A stretch of DNA of 64,000 bases from Rhodanobacter sp. Its GTDB lineage: Bacteria > Pseudomonadota > Gammaproteobacteria > Xanthomonadales > Rhodanobacteraceae. Both the position numbers and the translations under genes were made by a program. How positions within the stretch are numbered: the first letter of the stretch is position 1; the number at the start of each line of letters is the position of its first letter. The stretch covers positions 62,001 to 126,000 of the forward strand of contig SCSE01000001.1 in NCBI GenBank assembly GCA_004298015.1, read 5' to 3'. Below the pieces are notes generated by a model. The model searched no databases and had not been told where the DNA came from. It was given only the letters and a program-made list of their open reading frames with translations. Below, piece by piece: positions 54,453 to 63,314 of the stretch.

Positions 54453-55121
54453 TTATCCGCGGCGGAAGGTGAAAGTCTCAAAAGCCTTGCCGAGGCGAGG
54501 CAGTTCCGGCGGCGTCATGCGGTGTGGGTGCGGCTGGCCATCGACCCGACATGCCTGCAGCGCCCAGTGCCTGACGCCGGCCTGCGCGAGTTCGTCAGCC
54601 AGGCGCCGCAGCTCGGTTTCGGGAAACAGTCCCGGATGCCAGGTGGTGCGGCATTCGTAAGCCACGCCGCTGTCCAGCACATGGCGCAGCGCGAGTGCGG
54701 CCTTGCGGCCACTGCCGTGGCCGTGGGTGACGCTGTCGTACAGGTGGAGCGGTGCCTTGATGTCCAGCCCGACCCAATCCAGCTGCGGCAGCAGCGTGCG
54801 AAGTCGAGCCGGATACATGCCGCCGGTATGCAGCCCGATCTGGTAGCCCAGTCCGCGCACTTGGGTGATTGCCGGGAGTAAGGAGGGTTGCAGGGTAGGC
54901 TCCCCTCCGGAGAACACCACGCCGTCGAGCAGGCCCTGGCGTCGCCGCAGAAACGCCAGAACCGACGTCCATTCGAGGTGGGTTTCGGCCCGCGCGGGTA
55001 GCAGATGCGGGTTATGGCAGTAATTGCATCGCCACGGACAACCCTGCAGGAACAGCACCGCGGATAGCCGACCGGGAAAGTCGATCGTGGTCAGCGGTGT
55101 CATCCCACCCACCCGGATCAT
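54453..55121 (-). CDS. nrdG: Anaerobic ribonucleotide reductase activating protein
   Basis: 222-residue radical-SAM enzyme that installs the glycyl radical on NrdD. The [4Fe-4S] cysteines are in GCPWRCNYCHNPHLL (CxxxCxxC), followed by the GGEPTL motif in VVFSGGEPTLQPSLL. The protein is of the NrdG2/PflA-like group rather than the shorter E. coli NrdG. Its ATG overlaps the stop of the 64-residue glycyl-radical ORF by 4 bp. Confidence 0.94.
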   Translation of the reverse strand: MIRVGGMTPLTTIDFPGRLSAVLFLQGCPWRCNYCHNPHLLPARAETHLEWTSVLAFLRRRQGLLDGVVFSGGEPTLQPSLLPAITQVRGLGYQIGLHTGGMYPARLRTLLPQLDWVGLDIKAPLHLYDSVTHGHGSGRKAALALRHVLDSGVAYECRTTWHPGLFPETELRRLADELAQAGVRHWALQACRVDGQPHPHRMTPPELPRLGKAFETFTFRRG

Positions 55122-55312
55122 GCGGCGCGGGGCAGTCTGGCGGTCTTTTCAACGAAAAACACGCGCTCGTTATGCTCGCCCTGTTTCCCGATGTTGAAGC
55201 TCGATACCGGGCGGTGATACCCCATTACGCGAGTCCAGACTTCGCAGCGTTGCCGCTCATTCTCGTGCAGGGTGACGGTGTGGCGATCAAATTGGGATGC
55301 GGATGGCATCAT
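55118..55312 (-). CDS. Separate glycyl-radical domain of anaerobic ribonucleotide reductase
   Basis: 64 residues starting MMPSASQFDRHTVTLHENER and containing CEVWTRVMGYHRPVSSFN then IGKQGEHNERVFF. In full-length NrdD proteins this is the extreme C-terminus with the radical-bearing Gly (here Gly31). It has its own Shine-Dalgarno AAGGAG, is in a different frame from nrdD, starts 44 bp after its stop and overlaps nrdG by 4 bp. It would dock on the NrdD body to complete the enzyme. Confidence 0.85.
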   Translation of the reverse strand: MMPSASQFDRHTVTLHENERQRCEVWTRVMGYHRPVSSFNIGKQGEHNERVFFVEKTARLPRAA

Positions 55313-55356
55313 GGGTGATTCTCCTTGCGTTGGGTAGCTGGTGCGGTGAACGGCGC

Positions 55357-57117
55357 TCAAGCGCAGGCCTGTGCGCGCTTGCGACTCAGGATGTTCTCGT
55401 CGCAGTTGGGACAAAACTCGTGTTCCCCGGACAGGTAACCGTGCACCGGGCAGATGGAGAACGTGGGCGTTACCGTCACATACGGCAGTCGAAAGCGGGT
55501 CAGCGAACGTCGCACCAGCTCGCGGCAGGCATCGCCGCTGGACAGGCGTTCACTCATGTACAGGTGCAGCACGGTGCCGCCGGTGTAGCGCGACTGCAGT
55601 GCCTCCTGCCGCTCCAATGCCTCGAAGGGATCGTCGGTAAAGCCCACCGGCAGTTGCGAGGAGTTGGTGTAATAAGGCTGCTGGTCGCTACCGGCCTGCA
55701 GAATGTGCGGCCAGCGCTTGCGGTCCTCTTTGGCGAAACGGTACGTAGTGCCTTCGGCCGGCGTGGCTTCGAGGTTGTACATGTGGCCGGTTTGTTCCTG
55801 GAACTCGAGCATCCGGCCGCGCACGTGGTCTAGCAGGCGTACTGCGAAATCGTGGCCCCAGGCGCTCGTGATGTCATGGGCGTCAGCGGTGAAATTACGG
55901 ATCATCTCGTTGATCCCGTTGACACCCAAGGTAGAGAAGTGGTTGCGCAGAGTTCCCAGGTAGCGCCTGGTGTAGGGGAACAGGCCCTGATCGATCAGCT
56001 CCTGGATTCGATTGCGTTTGATTTCCAGGCTGCGCATGCCGAGAACCAGTAGTTCATCGAGCCGTTGCAACAGCAGGGGTTCGTCGCCCGCATGCAGGTA
56101 GCCAAGACGGGCGCAGTTGATGGTTACCACGCCGAGACTGCCGGTTTGTTCGGCGCTGCCGAACAGGCCGTTGCCGCGCTTGAGCAACTCGCGCAGATCA
56201 AGTTGCAGGCGGCAGCACATCGAGCGGATCATGCAAGGGTCGAGTTCGGAATTGATGAAGTTCTGAAAATACGGCAAGCCGTATTTGGCGGTCATTTCGA
56301 AAAGCCGCTGCGCGTTCGCCGATTCCCACGGGAAATCGGCGGTGATGTTGTAGGTCGGGATCGGAAAGGTAAATACCCGTCCCTTGGCATCACCACGCGT
56401 CATTACCTCGATATAGGCGCGGTTGATCATGTCCATCTCGGCCTGAAGCTCGCCGTAGGTGAACCCCATTTCGTCGCCGCCGATAACCGGCACCTGATCG
56501 CGCAGGTCGACGGGGCAGATCCAGTCGAAAGTCAGGTTGGTAAACGGGGTCTGCGTGCCCCAGCGGGACGGTACGTTGAGGTTGTAGATCAGTTCCTGGA
56601 TGGACTGGCGTACCTCGTCATAACCAAGGCCGTCCTTGCGCACGAACGGGGCCATGTACGTGTCGAACGAGGAGAACGCCTGTGCCCCCGCCCATTCGTT
56701 CTGCAGGGTGCCGAGAAAATTGACGATCTGTCCCACTGCGGACGACAAATGCTTCGGTGGTGCGGCCTCGACCTTGCCGGGCACGCCGTTGAGCCCTTCA
56801 TGCAACAGGGTGCGCAGTGACCAGCCGGCACAATAGCCGGAGAGCATGTCCAGATCGTGGATGTGGATGTCGCCATTGCGATGGGCTTCACCGATCTCGG
56901 GCGGATAGATCGTCGAGAGCCAGTAATTGGCGATGACCTTGCCGGAGAGATTCAGTATCAAACCGCCCAGCGAATAGCCCTGGTTTGCGTTGGCGTTGAC
57001 CCGCCAGTCGCGACGGGTCAGGTACTCGTCGATGGCGTTGGCGACATCGACATAGACGGGCGCGGGGTCGGACGGGTGGCGTCGTGGGGCCTCTTGAGGG
57101 AAACCGGGTTCGTTCAT
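55357..57117 (-). CDS. nrdD: Anaerobic ribonucleoside-triphosphate reductase, large part
   Basis: 586 residues, class III reductase barrel: NANQGYSLGGLILNLSGKVI, NGDIHIHDLDMLSGYCAGWS, ELDPCMIRSMCCRLQLDLRE (active-site cysteines, about 294-301), GSLGVVTINCARLGYL, TYNITADFPWESAN, and a zinc site ICPVHGYLSGEHEFCPNCDE. It stops nine residues later at KRAQACA, before any glycyl-radical loop. The N-terminal ATP-cone of E. coli NrdD is absent. Transcription is likely anaerobic, through the box at 57179. Confidence 0.94.
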   Translation of the reverse strand: MNEPGFPQEAPRRHPSDPAPVYVDVANAIDEYLTRRDWRVNANANQGYSLGGLILNLSGKVIANYWLSTIYPPEIGEAHRNGDIHIHDLDMLSGYCAGWSLRTLLHEGLNGVPGKVEAAPPKHLSSAVGQIVNFLGTLQNEWAGAQAFSSFDTYMAPFVRKDGLGYDEVRQSIQELIYNLNVPSRWGTQTPFTNLTFDWICPVDLRDQVPVIGGDEMGFTYGELQAEMDMINRAYIEVMTRGDAKGRVFTFPIPTYNITADFPWESANAQRLFEMTAKYGLPYFQNFINSELDPCMIRSMCCRLQLDLRELLKRGNGLFGSAEQTGSLGVVTINCARLGYLHAGDEPLLLQRLDELLVLGMRSLEIKRNRIQELIDQGLFPYTRRYLGTLRNHFSTLGVNGINEMIRNFTADAHDITSAWGHDFAVRLLDHVRGRMLEFQEQTGHMYNLEATPAEGTTYRFAKEDRKRWPHILQAGSDQQPYYTNSSQLPVGFTDDPFEALERQEALQSRYTGGTVLHLYMSERLSSGDACRELVRRSLTRFRLPYVTVTPTFSICPVHGYLSGEHEFCPNCDENILSRKRAQACA

Positions 57118-57178
57118 GCCATCGACTCCAAAACACAAGATGTAGTGGAAATACTGGCATCTAACGACTATATATTGA

Positions 57179-57192
57179 TTGATCTAGATCAA
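57179..57192 (-). promoter_or_regulatory. FNR/ANR box upstream of nrdD
   Basis: Perfect palindrome TTGATCTAGATCAA, identical to the FNR/ANR consensus TTGAT-N4-ATCAA, centred about 68 bp before the nrdD ATG. A weak -10 CAGTAT (57156 to 57151) would place the box near -41.5, the class II activating position. Confidence 0.88.
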
Positions 57193-57259
57193 TTTATTGC
57201 CCTGTGCATGCGCGGATACCGATCCAGGCGCGCTGCATAAGCGGATGATCGATACGTCG

Positions 57260-58237
57260 TCAGCCCGGCGGGTGTACGGGCATCCGCGCGCGCAGCGCGC
57301 GCGCGAATACGGCGGTTTCTCGTAGTGGCGCCACGCGTTCCGCGCTTGCTGGGGCGTCGATGTCGTGCAACTGCCCGGCATGCCGCAGCGCTTGATGGAA
57401 CCGTTGAAGCTTCGGCGGTAACGGGGCGGTGACCAGGGTTTGCACCGGGCAACCGACGGCGCAGGCCTCGCTGAGCATGTTCACCGAGTCGGGCGTGACG
57501 ACGAGGCGGTCGGCCCAGCCGAGTACGCCTTGGTAGGGATTGGGGCCGTCGGCCTGGTTGAACCAGCGCAGCCCGGGTGTGGCACGTAGTTCCTGTTGGA
57601 AGATGGCACTCAGCTCAGGGGGAGTGCGCCGCGACCCCAGTACCAGCAGGCTGCCACCTTCCTCCCGTTGTCGCGTGAGTAGCCGAGCGGCCAGCTCTCG
57701 TGCGTACCGGCCATTGAGGGAAAGGCTCTTGCGCGGCCCACCCAGCAGTACGCCGATGCGTGGTTGTGGCAGCTCCGCCAGCACAGGATGGGAGCAACGG
57801 CCATGGGCCAGCCATGTCTCATCGACCGGATTGAGCGATCCCACCGGCGTAAGCACGTTCGGTCCACTCAGTTGGTCATGCTGTGGCGCGATCACGGTGT
57901 CCCAGTGCGCGGGATCGATCCGCGGGTCGAGGATCTGCACGGTATGGCAGTGGCCTTTCGAGAGCTCGCGCAACTGCCGGGTAAACAGGGCCGCAGTCCG
58001 GCCGCAGCTGATCGCGATGCGTGGCCATGGCGGGGAAAACTGTGAGCGCTGAACGCGGTTGAGGGCGAAACTCCCTCCCGGAAACCGGCGTGGGGCGAAC
58101 CATGACCAGGGTGCTCGGGGTTCGAGTACGAGTTGGCGCAGTGGCAGGCCGAGCCTCTCCGCCAGCGCCAGCGCCTGTCTTCGATTCCCGGCGGCAGTAT
58201 CGGTGATGGCCCAGCATTCACCAGCCGATCTCAACAT
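57260..58237 (-). CDS. ELM1/GtrOC1-family protein (glycosyltransferase-like fold)
   Basis: 325 residues resembling the mitochondrial-fission ELM1 family of bacterial proteins: [75 protein letters not shown] and [20 protein letters not shown]. The double-Rossmann, GT-B-like pattern with the [11 protein letters not shown] motif suggests a nucleotide-sugar binding site, but no activity is known for the bacterial members. Confidence 0.85.
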   Translation of the reverse strand: MLRSAGECWAITDTAAGNRRQALALAERLGLPLRQLVLEPRAPWSWFAPRRFPGGSFALNRVQRSQFSPPWPRIAISCGRTAALFTRQLRELSKGHCHTVQILDPRIDPAHWDTVIAPQHDQLSGPNVLTPVGSLNPVDETWLAHGRCSHPVLAELPQPRIGVLLGGPRKSLSLNGRYARELAARLLTRQREEGGSLLVLGSRRTPPELSAIFQQELRATPGLRWFNQADGPNPYQGVLGWADRLVVTPDSVNMLSEACAVGCPVQTLVTAPLPPKLQRFHQALRHAGQLHDIDAPASAERVAPLRETAVFARALRARMPVHPPG

Positions 58238-58370
58238 GGGCAGTCTGCCCCTGGCATTGTTGTCGCAATCAGCACAGTACGTTCCTCGGGGTGATGCCCT
58301 GGCGGCCTCGCGGACCTTTACACTGACAGTTCATGGCGTCGTCGATGCGCCCCACACGTGGAGAATACCC

Positions 58371-58964
58371 ATGCACGAGATACTTTCCGATACGGCTCTC
58401 GACCAGTTGTTCCGCGAAGCCCGTACGTTCAATGCGTTTTTGCCCAAACCGGTGAGCGACGAACAGCTGGAGCAGCTGTACGAACTGGCAAAATTCGGAC
58501 CGACCAGCGCCAATGCGTCGCCGATGCGGGTCATTTTCGTGAAGTCGTCCGAGGCCAAGGCCAAGTTGTCACCACTCATGTCCGAGGGCAATCGCGCCAA
58601 GACCCTGGCCGCGCCGGTGACCGCGATCATTGGCAACGACCACGCCTTCCACCAGCACCTGCCCAGGCTGTTTCCCCATGCCGATGCGAAAAGCTGGTTC
58701 GAGGGCAATCAGCCGCTGATCGATGTCACCGCGTTCCGCAACGCAACGCTGCAAGGCGCCTATGTCCTGCTGGCGGCGCGGGCGCTTGGGCTCGACTGTG
58801 GCCCGATGTCCGGTTTCGACAACGCCGGCGTGGATGCGGCGTTCTTCGCCGGCAGCACGGTCAAGTCGAACTTTCTGATCAATATCGGCTACGGCGACGC
58901 CAGTCGCGACCTGTTCCCGCGCAGCCCGCGGTTGCCGTTCGACGAAGCTTGCACGATTGCCTGA
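58371..58964 (+). CDS. Nitroreductase family protein (RutE-like malonic semialdehyde reductase)
   Basis: 197-residue FMN flavoprotein close to RutE/YdfG-like reductases: [59 protein letters not shown] and [14 protein letters not shown]. No other pyrimidine-degradation (rut) genes are near, so the true substrate may be another aldehyde or nitro compound. ATG 58371. Confidence 0.9.
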   Translation: MHEILSDTALDQLFREARTFNAFLPKPVSDEQLEQLYELAKFGPTSANASPMRVIFVKSSEAKAKLSPLMSEGNRAKTLAAPVTAIIGNDHAFHQHLPRLFPHADAKSWFEGNQPLIDVTAFRNATLQGAYVLLAARALGLDCGPMSGFDNAGVDAAFFAGSTVKSNFLINIGYGDASRDLFPRSPRLPFDEACTIA

Positions 58965-59009
58965 AATCCTTGTTTCATCACGTTGGCCAACCCCAGAGAG
59001 AGACCGCAT

Positions 59010-59615
59010 ATGCGCACGTTCAAGTTGCTGATTTTTGCCGGCCTGATGGGTGCCGGCCTGATCCCGGCGAGCCCGGTCCAGGCGGCGCCAGTGAGCTACC
59101 GGCTCGACCCCAACCATACGATGGTGCTGTTCAGCTGGAATCACTTCGGCTTCTCCAATCCTTCCGCCGACCTCGGGCTGGGCAAGGGCACCATCGTGTT
59201 CGACCAGCAGCATCCGGCCCGTTCCAGCGTGGATGTCACCTTGCCGCTGGCCAAGCTCGACACCTTTGTGCCAGCGCTCGACCAGCGGCTGAAAGAGGCC
59301 GACTTCTTCGATGCGGCCAAGTATCCCCTGGTGACCTTTAAGAGCACCCGGGTGCAGCCACTCGGCCACGACAAGTTCAACGTGACCGGTGAGCTGACGG
59401 TGCACGGGGTAACCCACCAGGTGGTGCTGCATGCCATCCTCAACAAAATAGGCCTGCACCCGATGACCAAGGCGCAGTCGATCGGCTTTGATGCCACCGC
59501 AAGCCTGAAGCGTTCCGAATTCGGGGTGGCGGCCTACGTGCCCCATGTCAGTGACGAGATCACGATCCGGATCACTACCGAAGGTTCGGTGCCGAAGGCT
59601 GGAAACGCCCGCTAA
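59010..59615 (+). CDS. YceI-family periplasmic protein
   Basis: 201 residues. Signal peptide MRTFKLLIFAGLMGAGLIPA-SPVQAA, then a lipocalin-like YceI beta barrel: VSYRLDPNHTMVLFSWNHFG, VDVTLPLAKLDTFVPALDQR and GELTVHGVTHQVVLHAIL. Members bind polyprenyl lipids such as polyisoprenoid quinone tails; the physiological role is unclear. Confidence 0.93.
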   Translation: MRTFKLLIFAGLMGAGLIPASPVQAAPVSYRLDPNHTMVLFSWNHFGFSNPSADLGLGKGTIVFDQQHPARSSVDVTLPLAKLDTFVPALDQRLKEADFFDAAKYPLVTFKSTRVQPLGHDKFNVTGELTVHGVTHQVVLHAILNKIGLHPMTKAQSIGFDATASLKRSEFGVAAYVPHVSDEITIRITTEGSVPKAGNAR

Positions 59616-59799
59616 TTCGGGAGTTTACGCGGTAAAACCGTGCAGTCCTACGCGCAACGCGGCTTTACCGTGCGGGATGCGTGACGCCGCGCATTGGGAC
59701 CGGCACCGGCTTCGGCGCCGATGCCGGGCCGGACGTTGCCGACGAATCGCCGAGGTCCTGCTACCATCGTCGGCCTGATATCTCGCCTGGAGTTTGCCC

Positions 59800-60009
59800 A
59801 TGTCGCGTCCCCTTTCCGCGGCGGTGCCGCTGGTGCCGGCAAATGCCGAAAACCGTTACGAAGTGACGCGTGCCGACCTGCCGCTGTCCTGTCCGATGCC
59901 CGGCATGGAGTTGTGGAATTCGCACCCCAAGGTATACCTGCCGATTGTCGATGACGGCGGTGAGTCAAGCTGCGCCTACTGTGGTGCGCTTTACGTGCTG
60001 CGGGACTGA
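59800..60009 (+). CDS. Small zinc-finger protein (zf-CHCC type)
   Basis: 69 residues ending LSCPMPGMELWNSHPKVYLP then SSCAYCGALYVLRD: Cys, His and a CxxC pair in the CHCC order of the family that includes mitochondrial NDUFS6. Bacterial copies are short and of unknown function, often found beside glycosyltransferase genes as here. ATG 59800 follows a suitable gap after the yceI gene. Confidence 0.88.
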   Translation: MSRPLSAAVPLVPANAENRYEVTRADLPLSCPMPGMELWNSHPKVYLPIVDDGGESSCAYCGALYVLRD

Positions 60010-60062
60010 TTTTTGCCCTGTCATCGGTTTTTGTGGCACTTTTCTTGCATACCTAGCGGTCA

Positions 60063-61214
60063 ATGAACACCGCCAGCCGTGAGCCCATGTCCAGCATTGT
60101 CGCACCCGCCAAGCTGTTGACGGTGGTCCAGCTGATCCCTGCCATGCACGCCGGTGGTGCGGAGCGCTCGACCCTCGAGATCGCCCGTGCGCTGGTACAG
60201 GCCGGCCATCGGTCGGTGGTAATTTCCGCTGGAGGGCGATTGGTCGAGCAGTTGCTGGCCGAAGGCAGTGAGCACGTCACGCTCGACCTTGGCCGCAAGT
60301 CATTGCGCACCTTGACCCGGCTTGGCGCACTGCGCCAAAAGTTGCATGCAATAAGGCCGGACATCGTGCATGCGCGTTCGCGTCTGCCGGCGTGGATGGG
60401 TTGGTGGTCGATCAAGGGAATGACGCCACGCCCGCACTTCATGACCACGGTACATGGTCTCAACTCGCCAGGTCGCTACAGCGCGATCCTGCTGCGCGGT
60501 GAGCGGGTAATCGCGGTATCGCAGACGCTGCGCGACTATGTGCTGAGCCACTACCGCTGGCTCGAGCCGTCCAGGGTGCGGGTAATCCCGCGCGGCATCG
60601 ATCCTGCCGCCTTTCCTTACGGTCATCGGCCCGACGACGCCTGGCAAAAGTGCTTTTTTGCCGAGTACCCGGATTTGGCCGGCGCACCGTTGCTGACCTT
60701 GCCCGGGCGCGGTACGCGCCTGAAAGGGCATCATGACGCCATTGAGCTGCTGGCCAACCTCAAACGCCGCGGGATCGAGGCACGTCTGCTGCTGCTGGGA
60801 GTGATCGAACCTGGCCGAGAGGCCTATCTGGCCGAACTGCATGATCTGATTCGTCAGCGGGGCATAACCAACCAGGTGGTGTTGACGCCACCGCGGGATG
60901 ACATTCGTGACATCTATGCGGTGTCTTCACTGATCCTGCAGCTGTCCAACCAACCCGAATCATTCGGGCGCACGGTCATCGAGGCATTGTCGCTGTGTCG
61001 CCCGGTGCTGGGCTACGCCCATGGTGGCGTCGGTGAACTGCTGGCCGAATTGTATCCGGCGGGCCGGGTGCCGCCGCGGGATCGCGAACGGCTGATCGAG
61101 CGTGCAGCGGAACTGCTGCGGGTGGCGCCACCGATATCGCCGTTGCAAAGTTATCGGCTGGCTGACATGCAGCGCGCCACACTGGCGCTGTATGAGGAAG
61201 TGGCGGCGGGCTGA
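60063..61214 (+). CDS. Glycosyltransferase family 4 protein
   Basis: 383 residues, GT-B fold. N-terminal MHAGGAERSTLEIARALVQA, acceptor-site HARSRLPAW, and the retaining-GT4 EX7E motif in PESFGRTVIEALSL. Similar to lipopolysaccharide core or O-chain transferases of the WaaG/WabG kind. First of three adjacent + strand envelope-polysaccharide genes. Confidence 0.92.
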   Translation: MNTASREPMSSIVAPAKLLTVVQLIPAMHAGGAERSTLEIARALVQAGHRSVVISAGGRLVEQLLAEGSEHVTLDLGRKSLRTLTRLGALRQKLHAIRPDIVHARSRLPAWMGWWSIKGMTPRPHFMTTVHGLNSPGRYSAILLRGERVIAVSQTLRDYVLSHYRWLEPSRVRVIPRGIDPAAFPYGHRPDDAWQKCFFAEYPDLAGAPLLTLPGRGTRLKGHHDAIELLANLKRRGIEARLLLLGVIEPGREAYLAELHDLIRQRGITNQVVLTPPRDDIRDIYAVSSLILQLSNQPESFGRTVIEALSLCRPVLGYAHGGVGELLAELYPAGRVPPRDRERLIERAAELLRVAPPISPLQSYRLADMQRATLALYEEVAAG

Positions 61215-61279
61215 GGGGGTTGTGCCGATCCGGTATCCGCTCGCCTACAATGCGTGATCGCCTTCCAACCGGGTTGCCC

Positions 61280-62563
61280 ATGATCGCTTCAGGCGCGTCG
61301 CTCAAGGCCGCATTGCGTTCACCCTTGCTGCCATTCTGGCTGGTGATCGCGTTGCTGCCGTTCGGGCGCAGCTCGGAGCTTGGCACCTTGCTGTGCCTGA
61401 TCGGCGTGGTATGGCTGTTTCGACGCGAGCCGCATGCCCTGCAACAGCACGCGGGGGCACGCTTGTTGCTCTGGCTACTGGCCGCCTACATCGGCGCGGC
61501 GCTGCTGTCGGCGCTGGATGCGATTGCGCCGGGCAAAAGCTGGAGTACGGTGGCTGGCCTGCTGCGCTATGTGCCGCTGGGTCTTTATGCCTGCTTCGCG
61601 ATTCGTCGCCAGCGCAAGCTTGAGGCGCTGTATCTGGCGGTCGCCGCGGTGCTGGCGCTATGGGTCGTCGATGCGTGGTCCCAGGCTTTGACCGGCTGGA
61701 GTCTCGGCGGGCCCGCCCAGGCACAGCGAATTTCAGGCATCTTCGGGGCGCACAACCTCAAGCTGGGACCGACACTGGCCGTACTGTCACCGTTTGCCCT
61801 GTGGGCGGCGCGGCGGCGCTGGGGTCTGGCCGGCCTGCTGCTGGCCTTCATACTGATCCTGGGACCGGTCTTGCTGGCCGGCTCACGCGCAGCATGGCTG
61901 TGCTACGGCCTGGTGGCGCTCGGTTTCATCTGGCGCGAAGCCAGGTCGCCCGGGCGTTTTGCCGCCTACTGCGCGCTCGCGGCGCTGCTGCTCGCGCTGG
62001 CCGGCAGCATTGCCTGGGAAACCTCCGGGCGCTTCCAGGCGCGCATGGATCGCACCTTGCTTGTCTTGCATGGCACCGACCGTTCGGTGGATACCGCACT
62101 CAGTGGCCGCCTGGATATCTGGCACACCAGCGTCAAGATGATTGCTGCGCATCCGATCAACGGGGTCGGTGTGCGCGGGTTCCGCTATGCCTATCCGCAC
62201 TATGCGGCGCCCAACGACCATTTCCTGGTGGCCGAACCGTGTGGGGTGGGTGAGGGTGCCTGTCATGCACATCAGCTGGTACTGGAAATCCTCACTGAAA
62301 CCGGCAGCGTCGGCTTGCTGCTGTGGCTGGCGGCGGCTGGCCTGGCCTGGCGATCATGGCGCCGGGTGGGCGAGGCGGCGCGAACGCGGGCTTTTCCGGT
62401 CAGCCTGGCGTTGGGTGTGATGCTGTTTCCGCTGAACACCCACCTGGCCTTCTATTCCGCCTGGTGGGGGCTGCTGTTCGCCTGGCTGCTCGGATTGTGG
62501 TGTGCGGCGTTGTATGTATTGCCGCAGGACGCAAGTCCGAATGAGGTGGCCGATGTCGCGTGA
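61280..62563 (+). CDS. O-antigen ligase/polymerase family membrane protein
   Basis: About 427 residues with some ten membrane helices and the Wzy_C/WaaL region: KMIAAHPINGVGVRGFRYAY, then a periplasmic loop with ACHAHQLVLEILTETGSVGL. The Arg and His residues in this loop are typical of WaaL ligases that join undecaprenyl-linked glycans to lipid A core. Start uncertain: ATG 61280 is chosen; ATG 61250 in frame is possible. Confidence 0.85.
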   Translation: MIASGASLKAALRSPLLPFWLVIALLPFGRSSELGTLLCLIGVVWLFRREPHALQQHAGARLLLWLLAAYIGAALLSALDAIAPGKSWSTVAGLLRYVPLGLYACFAIRRQRKLEALYLAVAAVLALWVVDAWSQALTGWSLGGPAQAQRISGIFGAHNLKLGPTLAVLSPFALWAARRRWGLAGLLLAFILILGPVLLAGSRAAWLCYGLVALGFIWREARSPGRFAAYCALAALLLALAGSIAWETSGRFQARMDRTLLVLHGTDRSVDTALSGRLDIWHTSVKMIAAHPINGVGVRGFRYAYPHYAAPNDHFLVAEPCGVGEGACHAHQLVLEILTETGSVGLLLWLAAAGLAWRSWRRVGEAARTRAFPVSLALGVMLFPLNTHLAFYSAWWGLLFAWLLGLWCAALYVLPQDASPNEVADVA

Positions 62564-63314
62564 ACCGCTGTCGGTGGTGGTCATCACCTTCAACAATGCC
62601 GACACGCTGGATGCGTGCCTGACCGAGGTCGACTGGGCCGATGAGATCGTGGTGCTCGATTCCGGCTCCAGTGATGCCACCGTGGCCATCGCCAGACAGC
62701 ACGGCGCATGCGTTGCGGTGCATCCGTTCGACGACTACGGCCCGCAGAAGCAGCGGGCCTGCGAGATGGCGAGTCACGACTGGATCCTCAACCTGGACGC
62801 CGACGAAATCCTTTCCCCGGGCACCCGCGCAGTGATCGAGCAGGCCCTGATCAGTCCGCGCTACGCGGGGTTTCGCCTGCCGCGGCGCGAGCGCATGTTC
62901 TGGACGGTGCAACATCGCTGGAGCTGGCGCAATGGACACCTGCGCTTGTTCGATCGCCGCCGCGGTGGCATGAATGACGTCGAGGTGCACGCGGCGGTGG
63001 AAGTGCGGGGGCCGGTGAAGACGCTGCGCGGCGCCGATTTCGTCAACGACGGCGACGGCGACATCGCCACCCGGGTGGACAAGATCAACCGTTATACAAG
63101 CGGCATGGTGGCGTACAAACTGCGCAAGCGGCAACGCTTCAGCGGACTGCGCATGGTGTTCTACCCACCGCTGTTTTTTCTGCGCCAATATTTGGGGAAG
63201 CGCTATTTCCTGAACGGCTGGGCCGGTTTTATCGCCAGCGTCACCGGCGCGTTCTACGCATTCCTGAAATACGCCAAGTTGCACGAGGCGAAGCGCCGCC
63301 AGCGGGATGACTGA
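62553..63314 (+). CDS. Glycosyltransferase family 2 (LPS core, WaaE/KdtX-like)
   Basis: 253 residues of GT-A fold. VVVITFNNADTLDACL, WADEIVVLDSGSSDATVAIA, LNLDADEILSPGTR (the DxD) and HLRLFDRRRGGMNDVEVHAA. The C-terminal YKLRKRQRFSGLRMVFYPPL-FFLRQYLG segment is characteristic of WaaE beta-1,4-glucosyltransferases that modify the inner core. GAGGTGG sits ahead of ATG 62553, overlapping the end of the ligase gene by 11 bp. Its 3' end overlaps the convergent GT4 gene by 74 bp. Confidence 0.9.
   Translation: MSREPLSVVVITFNNADTLDACLTEVDWADEIVVLDSGSSDATVAIARQHGACVAVHPFDDYGPQKQRACEMASHDWILNLDADEILSPGTRAVIEQALISPRYAGFRLPRRERMFWTVQHRWSWRNGHLRLFDRRRGGMNDVEVHAAVEVRGPVKTLRGADFVNDGDGDIATRVDKINRYTSGMVAYKLRKRQRFSGLRMVFYPPLFFLRQYLGKRYFLNGWAGFIASVTGAFYAFLKYAKLHEAKRRQRDD

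Noticed and set aside
55312..55359. A TGA read as selenocysteine or recoding joining nrdD to the short ORF
   Set aside because: The two ORFs are in different frames with 44 bp and a good Shine-Dalgarno between them; no slippery run was seen.
59628..59672. CGGTAAA/TTTACCG inverted repeat after yceI as an operator
   Set aside because: Only 7 bp arms 27 bp apart, no promoter beside it; could be chance.
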